Shown: positions 23,286 through 35,117 of the stretch, in pieces
Numbering within the stretch: the first letter of the stretch is position 1
Layout of the letters: every line of letters starts with the position of its first letter
DNA from: Lepeophtheirus salmonis
Lineage: Eukaryota > Arthropoda > Copepoda > Siphonostomatoida > Caligidae
DNA: 64,000 bases
Direction: 5' to 3'
Assembly: GCF_016086655.4 (NCBI RefSeq)
Contig: NC_052136.2
Span: 42,090,492 to 42,154,491 of the forward strand
Translations under genes and position numbers: made by a program
Notes under the pieces: generated by a model
Seen by the model: only the letters and a program-made list of their open reading frames with translations
What the model was told of the DNA's origin: nothing
The model's database searches: none

Positions 23286-25404
23286 AAATTGCAATAGGTT
23301 GCATAAGTTTGAGTTTGCATAAGAAATTAAGACTAAATGATATTTTTGGAAGCATAAATGGAATATTCATCTATCAATGTATTGTAGAGAATTAAGATAT
23401 AATGACATTTACAACTGATCAGTAATATTGATGGAACAAAATATACTCTCTCAACTCTTTGTGGATCCTACCATCGCTTAGATGCCCACTTGATGTGAAG
23501 CATAAATAACTTTGATACTAGAGTAAAATACCTATTATGAGGAAATTGTTGCTTTTATTGTAACCTTTCATACTTAACCTTACCATGTCTTAATTTTCAT
23601 CCTTCTAATATTATATCAATTGATCGCCATATAACTAATAGCTCAAATCATATAAGTTACAATAAAAACAACAAGAAACGAGCAACGTTATTACAAATAT
23701 ATTACTCCTCCAAAAAATTACTTAAATCCTTCAGTTTTTATCACATATATGAAAGAAAAATTATACAGATTTTGTGTTACAATAATTTGCAAAATTATAC
23801 AATTGTAATGTAATTTTTGTTGATGCATTTATTTTAATATTCAATAAAAATATACTGTTTAATTGTACTTTTTGATGAATATCATGCTGTGTTGGCTGAT
23901 GAAATAGGTATCAATAAAAATGAATCAGCACGCTTTTTAAATCAGTTATAAAAACTAAAGAATTGTTCTACATTACTCATCTTCTGCATAATTCATTTTT
24001 ATGCAAGTTTTATGTCCATGGTAATTTTATTCTTCTCATTTTTCTTCCCAAAAAAAGAAAAGAGTTTTGTTGTTTTTTCTGTTATTTTTTTCTTCGTCTA
24101 TAATATTCCATACTCAAAATTGAGAAATATATATTTCTACAAATTTCGACAGAAATTCACAAAATAGAAAATCCCAATTTGTGTTTACTTTAATATACAT
24201 ACAAACCAATAACTCATACACATATTTCAGTCAATTATAGGCTTATAGTTCAACATTGTGGGATGAGTTAAGATATTCTAAGTTTTCAGCCACAGTTATA
24301 AATCTTTATTTGGATTAAATAACCTTATTTTGGGCCCAAAATGGCTTTTCAAAAAAAAAACTATCAATTATTTTTTTACTGTACCTATGAATTTTGACTA
24401 GTTTGCTGATGGAAATTGACTATAATTTGTCTAAGAACATAAATGTAATCACAATTAAGTTTTGATATACAATCATTTTATGTTGTTTTGGTATTGGCAG
24501 ACCACATTTATACCAACTCAGATTCTACATTTTAAATAACATGATCACTTCAGTACAAAGTCACTTTTCTTCAATAATAATTGCTTTTAGTAATATTTGT
24601 ATGAAAAATTATATTAACTTATATTTTATTATTAAACAAGAGCTTTCCGTGTTTTCTAATCAAAAAACTATATTTTCATAGGAAAAACAATTGTAAAAAG
24701 GAGGCTCCAAAATGATAGCTTGATGCCTAAAAGTTATTACCATCTTTATAAAAGAAAAAGTGCATTTGGATATGAATCCCTTTTATAAATGATTTGATAA
24801 TAGGAAGATAGTAGAGTAGATGAGAATTACTACAACAATAAATAAAGCATATTGGAGTTTGAAGGAGAATTGATTAATAGTATTAAGTAAGATGGATGTC
24901 TGTTAATAAATTATTCATTATTGTTGGATAAATAAATTATAAAGTGAGTTCAATAACGCCAATTTGTATCATAACTTTTATTGGTTCACATCGACCCAAA
25001 AATAAAAACAACAAAAGTAGTAGAAAACCAGCTACAACGAACCAATAGTTTTAATGCTAAATTTATTTGAAGTCAGAGGATATAATATTTTGGCATCTTG
25101 TTGTTCTTAGTGTTATAAATGTTATTTATATAATGTATTTTTGTATGAGGATATGAAATAATTTATAGTCTTGCGTATCGAGTTCTAAATGTAACCGTCT
25201 GGATAAATGTGAAACCGTTTTACCTCAATTATCTCCAAATTTAGAATAACCATTAAGATATTTTGTTTCAAAGAAATAGACAAATTATTAGGGGGAGTAA
25301 CAAGGATTGCCAGATATATACTCCTTTTAAATATACTATATCTAGACACACTATTTACTTCCGCCAATGAAGTCGAATAAAATTTATGTTTTTGGATATC
25401 TTTG
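23286..25404. other. AT-rich intergenic DNA, nothing recognised
   Basis: No coding, RNA or repeat signal supported across about 2.1 kb. Confidence 0.5.
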
Positions 25405-25620
25405 TTTGTTTCTTAGTCCCCAGGATTACGTCAAAAGTGGCTAAGTGATTTTGATCAAGCTTGGTACGAAAACCATATATGGTCAGAGTAAGAGGCCAAT
25501 TGATTTTGAGAAATCAAAGTCAAAGGTCAAGTTCGAGGTCAATCAAAACATAAAAAATGAATATTCGACCATAACTTTAGAAAAAATTTATATATATTAT
25601 CTTAAGTGGAGTTTTTGTAC
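25405..25620 (+). repeat. Dispersed-type repeat with AGGTCA-like words
   Basis: Contains TTTTGATCAAGCTTGGTACG, TATATGGTCAGAGTAAGAGG, CAATTGATTTTGAGAAATCA and then CAAAGTCAAAGGTCAAGTTCGAGGTCAATC, quoted here in short adjoining pieces of one segment. The combination of a GATCAAACTTGGTAC word with tandem AGGTCAA half-sites is one I remember from repeats in many invertebrate genomes. The 105-codon open frame over it is Lys/Ser-rich and has no family signature, so I treat it as non-coding. Confidence 0.4.
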
Positions 25621-25799
25621 CGTACGGAGTACTTATTCTAGTTGTTCAGCGATAAACATTACATGGAGAAGTCGTAAATTTCCTAGAATATTAAAAGTAT
25701 TCTATTTTATGATGCCTCAACGATCGAATAACCATCTGGACAAATGGGTAGACGTTGCTTAACATTTCATTAAACATCATCCACAAATTTTCTAGAAAA

Positions 25800-27446
25800 T
25801 AAACTACTATAACTTTCTAACAGTATGTTATATCATTTTTTTTTACATAATTGACGTTTTCTACGCAACCTCGATCCCCATCTCCAGAAACTCGTAAATC
25901 CATGACCACTATGGGGTAATTTTTCCATAACTAGGAGGAGGCTACGGATGTAATTAACTATTTACACTTTCCTCTCACCATGAGTCTTATTTATCTTACT
26001 AACAATTACGTTTCAGTCTTTTATTATCTCTCTGTTAGTAAACTTAGTTAATATACAAACTCAAATTTTTTTAAAATATTTTATTGTATTTGAAACAACA
26101 TTTTATGTCTAATACTTTTAAGTATACTTTTTCAGCATTAAATCTGATTATATGTAATTTTTATAAATCTTTATAATGTCTTATGAAGGATTTATTTGTA
26201 TATTTAACTATTTTAAGTAACTGTTTGGCTTGAAAGTCGCTTTGTTTTTCATTTTGACCTCTTGGGTTCTTTCTTTTTCAATGTGTGGAGTTTAGCAAAC
26301 TCTAAGGTAGCTACAAAATTATAATATTGTATTTATTACTTTATAAAATACATGCAATCTCATGGTTACAAATTCAATTATCAAAATACGAATAAAGTAT
26401 TAAATATTTCATAAATAGTTTTATCAAAGATATAAATTTAATGTTTTTCTATTGAAATAACCTATTAAATCTCGTTAAAATCCAAACTCATGTTGTTAAG
26501 ATTGTTTAACAATAAGGACTTATTTTTAATATATGTCATATATTAACACAAGTATTGGCAGCTTCTTAATTGATATTTATGTGTACAAAATGGATGGAAT
26601 AGTTAAAAAAGTATAATACTAAGTTTAAATTGTATAATTATTATAATCGTTCAACTGTTTATCATGTAAAAAATACATTTTTTATATGATCATTTCTCTA
26701 ATCTTCTTATAAATAGGATGCCTATTAACAGAGGGTAAAAAAGCTTTCTAAAAATGTAAAATAATTCAACAATTTACAAATTAATTATGTGAATTTTTTT
26801 TTTAAATGATACTTTGGTTAAAGATACTTTCTGTTTGTTGTTAAGCATTGTACATAAATTTATCGACATTTATCATAAAAGATTTTCATTTTTGTATATA
26901 AAGTATACGTATATCTTCATATAATGTAAATTTTGAAATAAAAAGTAGTACGTAGCTAAAAATTCCAATTTGAGAATACAGAATAAATTTTCTACGTGTA
27001 TGTATATATATATTTTTTTCTCGTTCAAATGATACATATCTAGATTTAAAATAAAATGAAGAAATAAAAAGAATACGAGAAAGCAATTCATTCTAATATA
27101 AATTCATGGTAAAAAAAAACATAAATTATATATCCTTAGTTAGACATTTTTGTATTTTATTTGTTGATGAGTTCAATCCCTATTTAAATATTCATGGAAT
27201 AATAGGAACTAATAACAAATCGACCCTCCTCTAACACACATAAAATTCATATTCTTCACATGTCTCCCTCTTCTTGATCCTTAAAGAAATATATTTTTAT
27301 CTATGCAAATCGGCTTTAACGTAATACCTCAAAAAGAACAATCTTTATCAGGGACTTTATTCCCATTGTCTTTTTTTAATGTAAAATATAGGGGCATGTG
27401 ACACACTTGGAATATATTTTATTGTGGCTTGCGTGTGTTCATTATT
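25800..27446. other. AT-rich intergenic DNA, nothing recognised
   Basis: No gene supported. Overlapping minus-strand frames near 26.9-27.1 kb are low-complexity Phe/Ile/Tyr readings of A/T-rich DNA. Confidence 0.5.
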
Positions 27447-27773
27447 GATCAAGAATATCAAGGTGGGGAGAAAACCTTGGATTTTTGAGCATCCTGTCCT
27501 TCTTGACCTTTGTCAAGAGGTGGTGTATGCTGACAATCCCAATTCGTATTTCACAGCCCTCTTGATGGCCCTAGTAGCCACAGAGAAGTCTTTGGCGAGG
27601 CGATTCATCGATTTAGTGTAGTCCTCGTAAATATTATTCTCCAAGCTGGACAGGAAGACCGCATCCCTCGTTAAATTGTGGCCTCAACTTCTTACTTTTC
27701 TGGAGAGGTCTACATCAACTTCAGCATCTAGGAGGCCTGAGCTGCGCTGCCTTTTGGGTTTTTGCTCACTCAT
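27447..27773 (-). pseudogene. mariner transposase N-terminal domain
   Basis: From an ATG on the minus strand: MSEQKPKRQRSSGLLD, VDLSRKVRS, a stop, then RDAVFLSSLENNIYEDYT and SMNRLAKDFSVATRAIKRAV (helix-turn-helix) and YELGLSAYTT. After a frameshift it continues HHLLTKVKKDRMLKNPR. The order matches the DNA-binding half of a mariner-type transposase up to the LLT..xxR linker. The catalytic half is absent. The plus-strand frame across it is a shadow. Confidence 0.65.
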
Positions 27774-28339
27774 GACGAAGAGATGACAAAATGTCTATTA
27801 TAGTATGTTTATACACAAAGGATGGCTGAAGCAGAATGCAAAAAATAATCACAAAACCCAACTAACTTACTGAAAAAATGAACATTACTTAGCAGTCCAC
27901 ACTTTTTAATAAATTGTTATTTGCTATGAATCACTATTCATTGCCTTTCTGTCAAAACGCTTTATCTCTGAGAATTTTTTGTTAGAATACATATTTTTAT
28001 GAAAGTTATAGTTTACTTATTTTTAAATAAATATATTCATATTTATAGTGTACTTTTTTTGGGTTTTATCGCAGGCTAAAGTTATTCAGTAATTTATATA
28101 AAGCATATGCCTAAAATGTTATAAAGTAGATTAATTGACTGCGTGCAATCTTTTTCCACTGCAAGATGTTGTTTTTATGATATTTATCTAATTTTACTCC
28201 CCCTTTGTAACATTGTCTTCCTTTCGCAGGATTCATACATTTAATGTAATTAACGGAGTGAATTTATTGATTTTTCGAAGATAATTATAGAGTTATAGTC
28301 ATGACACCTCAATGCCTTTAGAAAAAGAAAAGAAGTATC
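27774..28339. other. Intergenic, nothing recognised
   Basis: AT-rich, stops in all frames, no repeat copy identified. Confidence 0.45.
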
Positions 28340-28925
28340 AAGTAGACGGTGCGTGGACAAAACGTCATATAGACAAAACGAACATATAGACTTAATGTCA
28401 AATAGACAAAACGTCGATCGTAGAATATATAATAAGCGGCTTCTCCAATAATCTACCAATAAGGGCCCCTAAAATACAGCTCGAATGTTTGAGCTATTTT
28501 TGGGTACCACCGCCTTCTAAAATGGGATGAATCCCACTGCCACTATTTAAGCCACCATTAAAAGCCATCACTACTCCTCATTTAAACCCATATGTTGGGG
28601 CTATTATGTAATGTACCCGGGCCCAAAAATTAGATGAAACTCACCGCTACTACTTACATATATTCCCTATATTTTCTTGGAATCCGGCGATACATGCAAA
28701 TATTTCGTACTCGAGGTATAAATGGGGGCTTTTGAGGTTTCCTTACTGTTTATTTAGGAGTGGTGGGTAAATATCTCAATCTAGAAATATCTGGATTGAA
28801 ATGTCATAGAAACTGTTTTTTTTTAATATTTTGAAATGTATTATTTCCAATCCATATTCTGTCAGCCGATGTTTTGTATATTCGAAATTTTGTCTTTTGA
28901 CTTTCTGTCGGTAGACCAAGTAGAC
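28340..28925. mobile_element. 570-bp foldback-like element with 8-bp target duplication
   Basis: A perfect direct repeat AAGTAGAC (28340-28347 and 28918-28925) flanks a 570-bp element. It begins GGTGCGTGGACAAAACGTC and ends with the reverse of GGTCTACCGACAGAAAGTC. The inverted ends run about 75-80 bp and close with GTCGATCGTAGAATAT versus ATCGGCTGACAGAATAT. Each arm is built from (A/T)GACAAAACGT words repeated three or four times. The interior is G+C-richer than its flanks and non-coding. An 8-bp duplication fits several cut-and-paste superfamilies. No transposase is present. Confidence 0.75.
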
Positions 28926-29744
28926 TACTATCTAGAAAAAATCGTTATCTATCACGTGATTTTCGTTACACAACTTGGTTAATGGGCTTGCGTAGCACCA
29001 ACTGGACTTAAATGAAAATTTGCCACATATAATATTATTACATTTAGCTAAATTAAATTTAAGTCGAATTATTGCTACTTAATATCACTGTTAAATTTAT
29101 TTGAATATATTCATATTATAACAGAAACTTATGTCATGTTAATATTGCCCATACTATGATGTTAATGTATAATTAAATAGCACGCTCTGCAATTTAAGTC
29201 CGCTTGAATTCAGTTTTATTGCCAATAAGTTACTTTTTTTTCGAAAAGTATTAAATAGGACAGACGTCTTTTTACTTTGATTAAAATACTGTCTTCAGTT
29301 TTTATAAAGAAACTAAAACTTTGCAAAGTAATCGTTATCAGAAATAAAAATAAAACTTTTTTTTGACAATTATAATTATAATTTGGCAATATGATTGTAC
29401 GTCTATAAAGGTATATGTATGAGTTTTTACTTTTTTCTATTTCAATGAATGTAATATTAATGATATTGACATTTTCTTTTTTTACTTCAAATTTTTTGCA
29501 TATCAAATATTCACTAATTTTTATTCTGTCAACGAATTATTCTCCCATGATTTATTCATAAACATTTTAAGTAATTTTTCTTATTTTAAGAATCTCTTGT
29601 TACTATGTGCATAAATAGATAGATATAATCTTAAATGTAGATGGTAAGTCAACATAAAAAAATCTAGGTAAATCATTCAGAAAGAGAAAAATACTACAAT
29701 AACTTTTTACATCATGTATATTTTATAACAACGAGCATAGACGA
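28926..29744. other. AT-rich intergenic DNA, nothing recognised
   Basis: The 96-codon minus-strand frame here is Lys/Ile/Phe-rich and reads as low-complexity A/T DNA. No support for a gene. Confidence 0.45.
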
Positions 29745-29960
29745 TATTTGCCCTCCTAGATACCCGACTTTAATCCAATGGAATATTTTGTCCAGAGCTA
29801 CATTGAGTCAAAGGTAAGCAAATATCCTCAAATCATCAACAAGTCCCTGATCGACTCCATCATTCTATAATACCATAATTTAGATCGGGCTCTAGTTTCA
29901 AGGACATGCTTGCAGTTCAGCACCCCAATCAAATCATTATTGAATAATATATGTATATTT
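29745..29960 (+). pseudogene. mariner transposase C-terminal fragment
   Basis: One frame reads PDFNPMEYFVQSYIESK, then YPQIINKSLIDSIIL. After a stop come further traces of the DRALVSRTCLQF type. This is the third catalytic Asp motif and C-terminal tail of a mariner transposase with the rarer NPMEY spelling, shared with the 35.5 kb copy. Everything upstream of the motif is lost. Confidence 0.7.
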
Positions 29961-30949
29961 TCAATGACTGTATCCCTTACTCATTTTTTTAAATGTATCT
30001 TAAAATATGACCATTCTGATTTTAATTGAAATAGATAGGCCAAAAGCGTTTGATTTTGTTCTTATAGCCTTTAGATCAGTGGTGGGGGAACAGGGGTAAT
30101 ATAGAAAATTTTGGGGGTAATAAGAGTGGATGTTTTAAGTGAGGCAAAGGAATATGAAAATTGTTGGGATGATTACAGATACCAAATAATGTTTGGGCCT
30201 TCATCTAATTTATGAAACTGAATTTGATCCCAATATGACCTTTTGAATAAATTTATTTATGTATCAATGTTCTTTCATTCTGACAATGATTTTTTTTAAA
30301 GTCAACTTTCATAACTTTCAAAAGGTTAATCAAAATTTTTCCCTTACTAATGATAATTACTAATGATAATTATTTTATACTTGTTTTTATGGTGTATCAT
30401 GTAAGAAATGTACAAATATCAAAGACTTTGAAAAATTCATCACATAGTTAGTGTATATTCATAATTTATTAGTACTAATAACAAGCTGTTGTTAAACATG
30501 TAACATATTTGATCGATCAGCTCCTCTAAAAAATGACAACAATGGTTGTATATAGTAGATATTATAATTATGAATCAATTATTCATATATTTTAAAGCTG
30601 TGTTTTGGTTTAATAGCAAATAGTGAAATATATATATTAAGTGCCATATAGCTTAAAAATTTATATTGTGTATTTAAAACATACTTTTTACTCTGTATAG
30701 CTATAGAGCCAAGGTTTTATTAAATGAAATTAAAAAATACACATATTTACATATAAGTAAGTATATACATGGTGTCTGTTTGAGTTGGTTCCTAGGTTCT
30801 TCATAATAAATGTTCCCCCCCACCCTCTATTAAGATTAACGTTTCAGTTGACATTATAGCAAAGATTGTTGTTTCAATGATGTAAATTAAGTTTGTGTTA
30901 TCTTTTTCTCTCTCAAATGGACGATATGGATTAAAAATGAAGTCAAAAT
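29961..30949. other. AT-rich intergenic DNA, nothing firm
   Basis: A word AGATCAGTGGTGGGGGAAC near 30.07 kb hints at a hAT end, but no partner end was found. Confidence 0.4.
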
Positions 30950-31345
30950 TTGTGTTCAGTCGGTCATTATTTATTTGTTCTAGCCCAGTCTTATAGCCAG
31001 TCCTTAAAACGGTTGGTCATTGGGACTGGTCCTAAACTGTCCGTCCTTGGAATTTTCCTTTAAAATTTATTTGGTTTATTAACAAAAATATGATATATGA
31101 GATATATATAAAGAAGATTGTACATTTTTTGCAAAACATATTCATTTCATCTTTATAATACAATATAAAACCAACTTCTTATATTTTTATTAAGTTAAAT
31201 AAAATATTATATTATAAAACAAAGTAATAAAAATGGTAAAACTACCCTCAATGACATCATGAGAGATTCATTTTACCTTCCTTAAGGACAGACAAGTGAG
31301 ACTGAATTGGTTTGGGCTAGAGTAGACTCGACCCTGGACACCGAT
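30950..31345 (+). mobile_element. Short hAT-like MITE, family 2, copy 3 (expanded)
   Basis: The left part has GTGTTCAGTCGGTCATTATT, AGCCCAGTCTTATAGCCAGT and GGGACTGGTCCTAAAC. About 200 bp later the right part has AAGGACAGACAAGTGAGACT and GGGCTAGAGTAGACTCGACC. The block order matches family 2. An A/T-rich segment separates the halves and may be an insertion. Ends are approximate. Confidence 0.45.
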
Positions 31346-31599
31346 TCTAAATAAAAATTGACACAATAATAGTCATTAGTTTTCGAAATATCGGATTGCA
31401 TAAGGTGTAAACCTCAACCAGGAGGCTTATACTGGAATTAATACAGGGAATGGTACTGTCTGTCCACATCTGGTATACAATTTTCAAATGTTAGTTTTTG
31501 GGATAAATTACATGTCTTTAAGGAGGTCTATCATTTTGAAAAAAAATCATTACCTATAATAAGTTAAATAAAAAGTTAGAAGCATTTTTTCGCATTATT

Positions 31600-31885
31600 T
31601 TGATAATATAATTAACTTAGTTACGATTATTCTGTTTAGATGGCTCCAAACGGTTTTCTCGCTAATATTCAGTTCTTTGGCAATGTAAAAAGTGCTCACA
31701 TGGCGGTCCAACTTGACAAATTCCTTTTATTTATCGACATTTTCGACGTTCATATTACTCAAACCGAATAGTAGGAACCACCGATTTGCTTTTGCATTCG
31801 ATACTGTATTGGCTCCATAAGCAGTCCATTTTTGTTTATGGCCACCCTTCTCCGCCTTCTCACCTTAGTTGCAGTCATACTAAAA
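31600..31885 (-). pseudogene. mariner (SETMAR-like) helix-turn-helix fragment
   Basis: The minus strand has an opening MTATKVRRRRRVAINKNG block and QKQIGGSYYS. After breaks it continues EFVKLDRHVSTFYIAKELN and ISEKTVWSHLNRI. The latter is the classic mariner second helix-turn-helix (xxxDRHVSTxxIAxELxISxKTVxxHL). No catalytic domain follows, as the sequence becomes A/T-rich. The basic opening block may belong to another piece. Confidence 0.6.
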
Positions 31886-33330
31886 AAAGTATCTAATTTG
31901 CTCCTTTTAAACTAGATTTACCAAATACAAAACGGTATATGAATTTTTTTAAATGTATGCTTAACCTGTAAGAATACTTTAAGATTTTTTGATGCAATGA
32001 ATTAATCGTGAGATATAGTTCATTTAAGACATCTAGCAAAAAACGCTTCGATCTTTTTACTTGGCGTAATATTTCTTTGTTGATGGGTGAGACAATGCGT
32101 CTAAAAAGTACCTTTTCTACACGCTAGTCTTCATCTCCCACTTAATATTAGTAGTATAAAAATCAAAAGTGTAAGCGCCACTTCATAAGAAGATATTTGA
32201 GTAACCTCTTATAATGAAATGCTTGTTGATAGTTTGTTAAAAAATGGTCTCAAGTCTTGTGCACATCCTTTTTTTACATTTTCATAAAGAAAAGATCCAA
32301 ATTATCTAATATTATTGTATCTTTTTTATCCATAAGGTAGTTTTAAAAAAAAATACAAATACAATTTTTTTAGATAGGAATAATGTCTATCATAGTTAAT
32401 TAATGCAGCATATTAATGAATGCTGAATTTTAATCTTTGTTAATGAAATGAATGACTTTTGTTTCCTTTCAATCTTTAATCGAGATGTGCTACCTAAAGA
32501 TGACATCATAGAACAACAAAATTTGGTATAGATTATTTTTTACTTGACAATAACTTTTCCAGACTAGTCGAAATCGAAGTTCAAAAATAGTTGCAAAAAA
32601 ATCACTCTAAGGTACACCTTAGCATTTAACAGTATGTACTACTGTAGTGGGTGTATGTCATTAAACGAAATCTGTAATTCCCATCTTCCTACTTTTTATT
32701 GTTTAATCAGATCCCTACACAGTGCACGTGTCCCTTATATGAACAATGAGCATGTATTTTTATATTTTTACGTTCTCTACACAATATGTGGGTGTAACCG
32801 AAAAATAAACAGAGATATATTTTTAGATTGTTTCTCTCGTGTATATAATTTATGTTTAATTACATGTAAGGCTGTTGCTACTTGATTTGTAAGAGACTGA
32901 GTGACTTATGAAATCCAGTGAAGGAAAACAGATTTATGACTCACAACAATGTTTATTTATTTGTGCATGGTGGATCTAATTGGAGAAAATTATTTTTGTA
33001 TGCATAGCTATAGACGGTAGTATAAACTTTTTATTCGGAGACTGCTGGTAACAAAAATGATCTTACTCATTTTTGTGCAATGCAATTTAACTTAAATTTG
33101 ATTGTAAAATTATTTAAAAAAGTATTTTGAACAAATAACAGTAAATACATGCACGAACGACACACGGTGGAACAGCATATAACTATTCAGTCAAAACAAA
33201 AACTTTAGCGGTTCACTTACGTGCATTTTGATTTTCCTTGACATCGGTTTAATTTTACTGGATGGACAAAATTCAAGATTATCAAAGTATTTGTAAATAA
33301 TAATGATTGTTTATGTAAGTATTAAAAACA
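31886..33330. other. AT-rich intergenic DNA, nothing recognised
   Basis: The 83-codon plus frame at 32634-32885 is Cys/Tyr-rich with no family signature and no splice or codon support, so it is not called. Confidence 0.45.
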
Positions 33331-34650
33331 TACAGGATGCGTGGACAAAATCGGCCACATTTTAAGGACAACATTACTCCATCAGCTGGTGTTTGATCCG
33401 TCTGTTGTTGCTGTTAAATTTTTTCCCGGGTCATAGGCTTCAGTTATTGTTTACCACTTGTAGCGATAGCATAATTATAAGTGCCCAAGAAAAGTCATTA
33501 TGTTTAATGAGAGAGATCGTAGGTAGGCTACTATTCAGATTATGCTTAGTGATCACATGAAATTAATCAATGCTGAAATCTTTGGCCTTCTGTCAATACC
33601 AGTTAGAACGGTCAGAAGTCTCAGGAAGCCGCTGGAGGAGTCATCGGACCTGATAAACGTTGTTGACCGGAAGAAGAAGAAGGAGAAATGCACCAGGTTT
33701 GTCCGGGACGTCACCTTCATTAACAAGGTCAGGGACATCATCGACGAGGAACCCCAGCCTTCCCTGAAAGCCATGGCAGGGGACCTGGACGTGGCCGAGT
33801 GGACCATGACGGCTTGTGTGAAGGAGGACGTAAGGTGCAAGTCCTACAGGTGTCAGGCAACCCAACTTCTGACTGAAAATACTCAAAGGTTGCGGCTGCT
33901 CAAAGGGTTCAGGCTGATGAACATCTTGAAGAACCCAAAGTCGCTGAACATGCTCTGGTTCTTCCCTAATGAGAAGAATTTTGTTCAATTCCACAACTCC
34001 TAGAGCCATAGCTGGATTGCTGTGAACGACAGAGACGTCTCCAGGGTCATGAAGACCAAGTTTTCGGCCACTGTCATAGTCTTTGGGGTTGTGTCAAGTG
34101 TCCACGTTATGGCGTTTGGGTAGTTAGCTGTTTCCCTGTTTTCCCCCAAGTCATCAAGATCAACACTAATAACTACCTGGACGTCTTAGAGGCCAATGTG
34201 AAGCCCTGGATCGAATTGATTGCTAATGGGAGGCCATACATGTGGCAGAAGGACTCGTGTCCATGTCATATCTCGAAAAAAAAATATCATATTGTTCCAA
34301 GACAATTTTTGCACCTTCATCTTACTGGACTTTTGCCTCCGTACTCACCGGATCTGAATCTAATATTTTTTTTTTTGAGGGGCACAATCAAACGACAAAC
34401 CAATCGAACCTCTACCTATACTAACAAAGAACTTATCAGTCAAATCATGAAGGAATTTCAGGATTTATCAAGGGACCAAGTGGTTAAGCCCTACTCGTTT
34501 TTTCGGCCTCGTATAGAGCCTGCAAGTTATTTCTTTAAATAAAATAAATCAGAATCTTGTTCTATTTCTTAAATCTGATTACTGATTTGAGAGAAAATTC
34601 TGTTTAAAAAAGAGACCTTTTCGCGAAAGAGATAGCTTGCGCACCCTGTA
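33331..34650 (+). mobile_element. Near full-length mariner element with both ends and TA flanks
   Basis: A 1,316-bp element lies between two TA dinucleotides (33331 and 34649). Its ends are inverted: CAGGATGCGTG at the left and rc CAGGGTGCGCAAGC at the right. The length is normal for mariner. The right-end word is shared almost exactly with the left end of the truncated copy at 22.6 kb, so the left end of this copy seems to be the more diverged. It holds the broken transposase described separately. No intact copy exists in the window. Confidence 0.8.
33500..34542 (+). pseudogene. mariner transposase gene, broken
   Basis: The frame starts at ATG 33500 and hits a stop after eight codons. It then runs open from 33527 to 34003: first helix-turn-helix (EIFGLLSIPVRTVRSLRK), basic linker, second helix-turn-helix (SLKAMAGDLDVAEWTMTACV), KSYRCQATQLLTENTQRLRL. 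FFPNEKNF stands where the first catalytic Asp (DEK) should be, so it is Asn here. A stop follows. Later pieces are VKPWIELIANGRPYMW, QKDSCPCHISKK (second Asp kept) and LLPPYSPDLNLI (third Asp kept, about 32 residues later). The tail has RQTNRTSTYTNKELISQIMK. With a lost Asp and several stops it cannot be active. Reverse-strand frames over it are shadows. Confidence 0.8.
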
Positions 34651-35117
34651 CTGTGTAGCCTTGTTAATTTTATGTTACTAACAAGATTCTCATCTCCAGA
34701 TATAAATATATACACATCAATTTCCCTGATTTGGTGTTAGAAAATGCGATAACAGTAGGGATATCATATTTCTTCTTCCCTTCAAACATAATTTTGGTTA
34801 TTTTATCTTCAGATAGGGAATAACCTCAGACATGACTCACTCCATTGAGGAAGAAGCCTTTCTTTTTTAATTGAATCTACTCTTATTTTTAACGAGTTTT
34901 TCTATGTACAACATACCAATATATTCATAGCAAGAAGGAGACTTATTTCAATTAATTCAACTCCCTCTTTGCCAAATTTAAAATACTTTTTATACTCCCA
35001 TACTTTTTGGACCTAAAATGTAAGTTCAGAAATTTTTTCTATCCCATTTTTTCTTTATCCAGTGTAAGGACATTTAAATCTTTGAAAAAAAAACTTTTCT
35101 TTTCCAAAAATAAAAAG
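34651..35117. other. Intergenic, nothing recognised
   Basis: AT-rich with no gene or repeat copy supported. Confidence 0.45.

Noticed and set aside
25445..25762. 105-codon open frame as a gene
   Set aside because: It overlays a repeat with AGGTCA words, is Lys/Ser-rich with no family motif, and shows no splice or codon support.
28348..28430. CRISPR-like array from repeated GACAAAACGT words
   Set aside because: The words are short, irregular and mirrored in an inverted arm, which fits a transposon end; the sequence is eukaryotic.
32634..32885. 83-codon Cys-rich plus frame as a small secreted protein
   Set aside because: No signal peptide pattern or regular cysteine spacing, and codon use is that of the A/T-rich flanks.
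33553..34009. Two long minus-strand frames across the mariner transposase
   Set aside because: They are antisense shadows of the transposase; the plus strand carries the family motifs.
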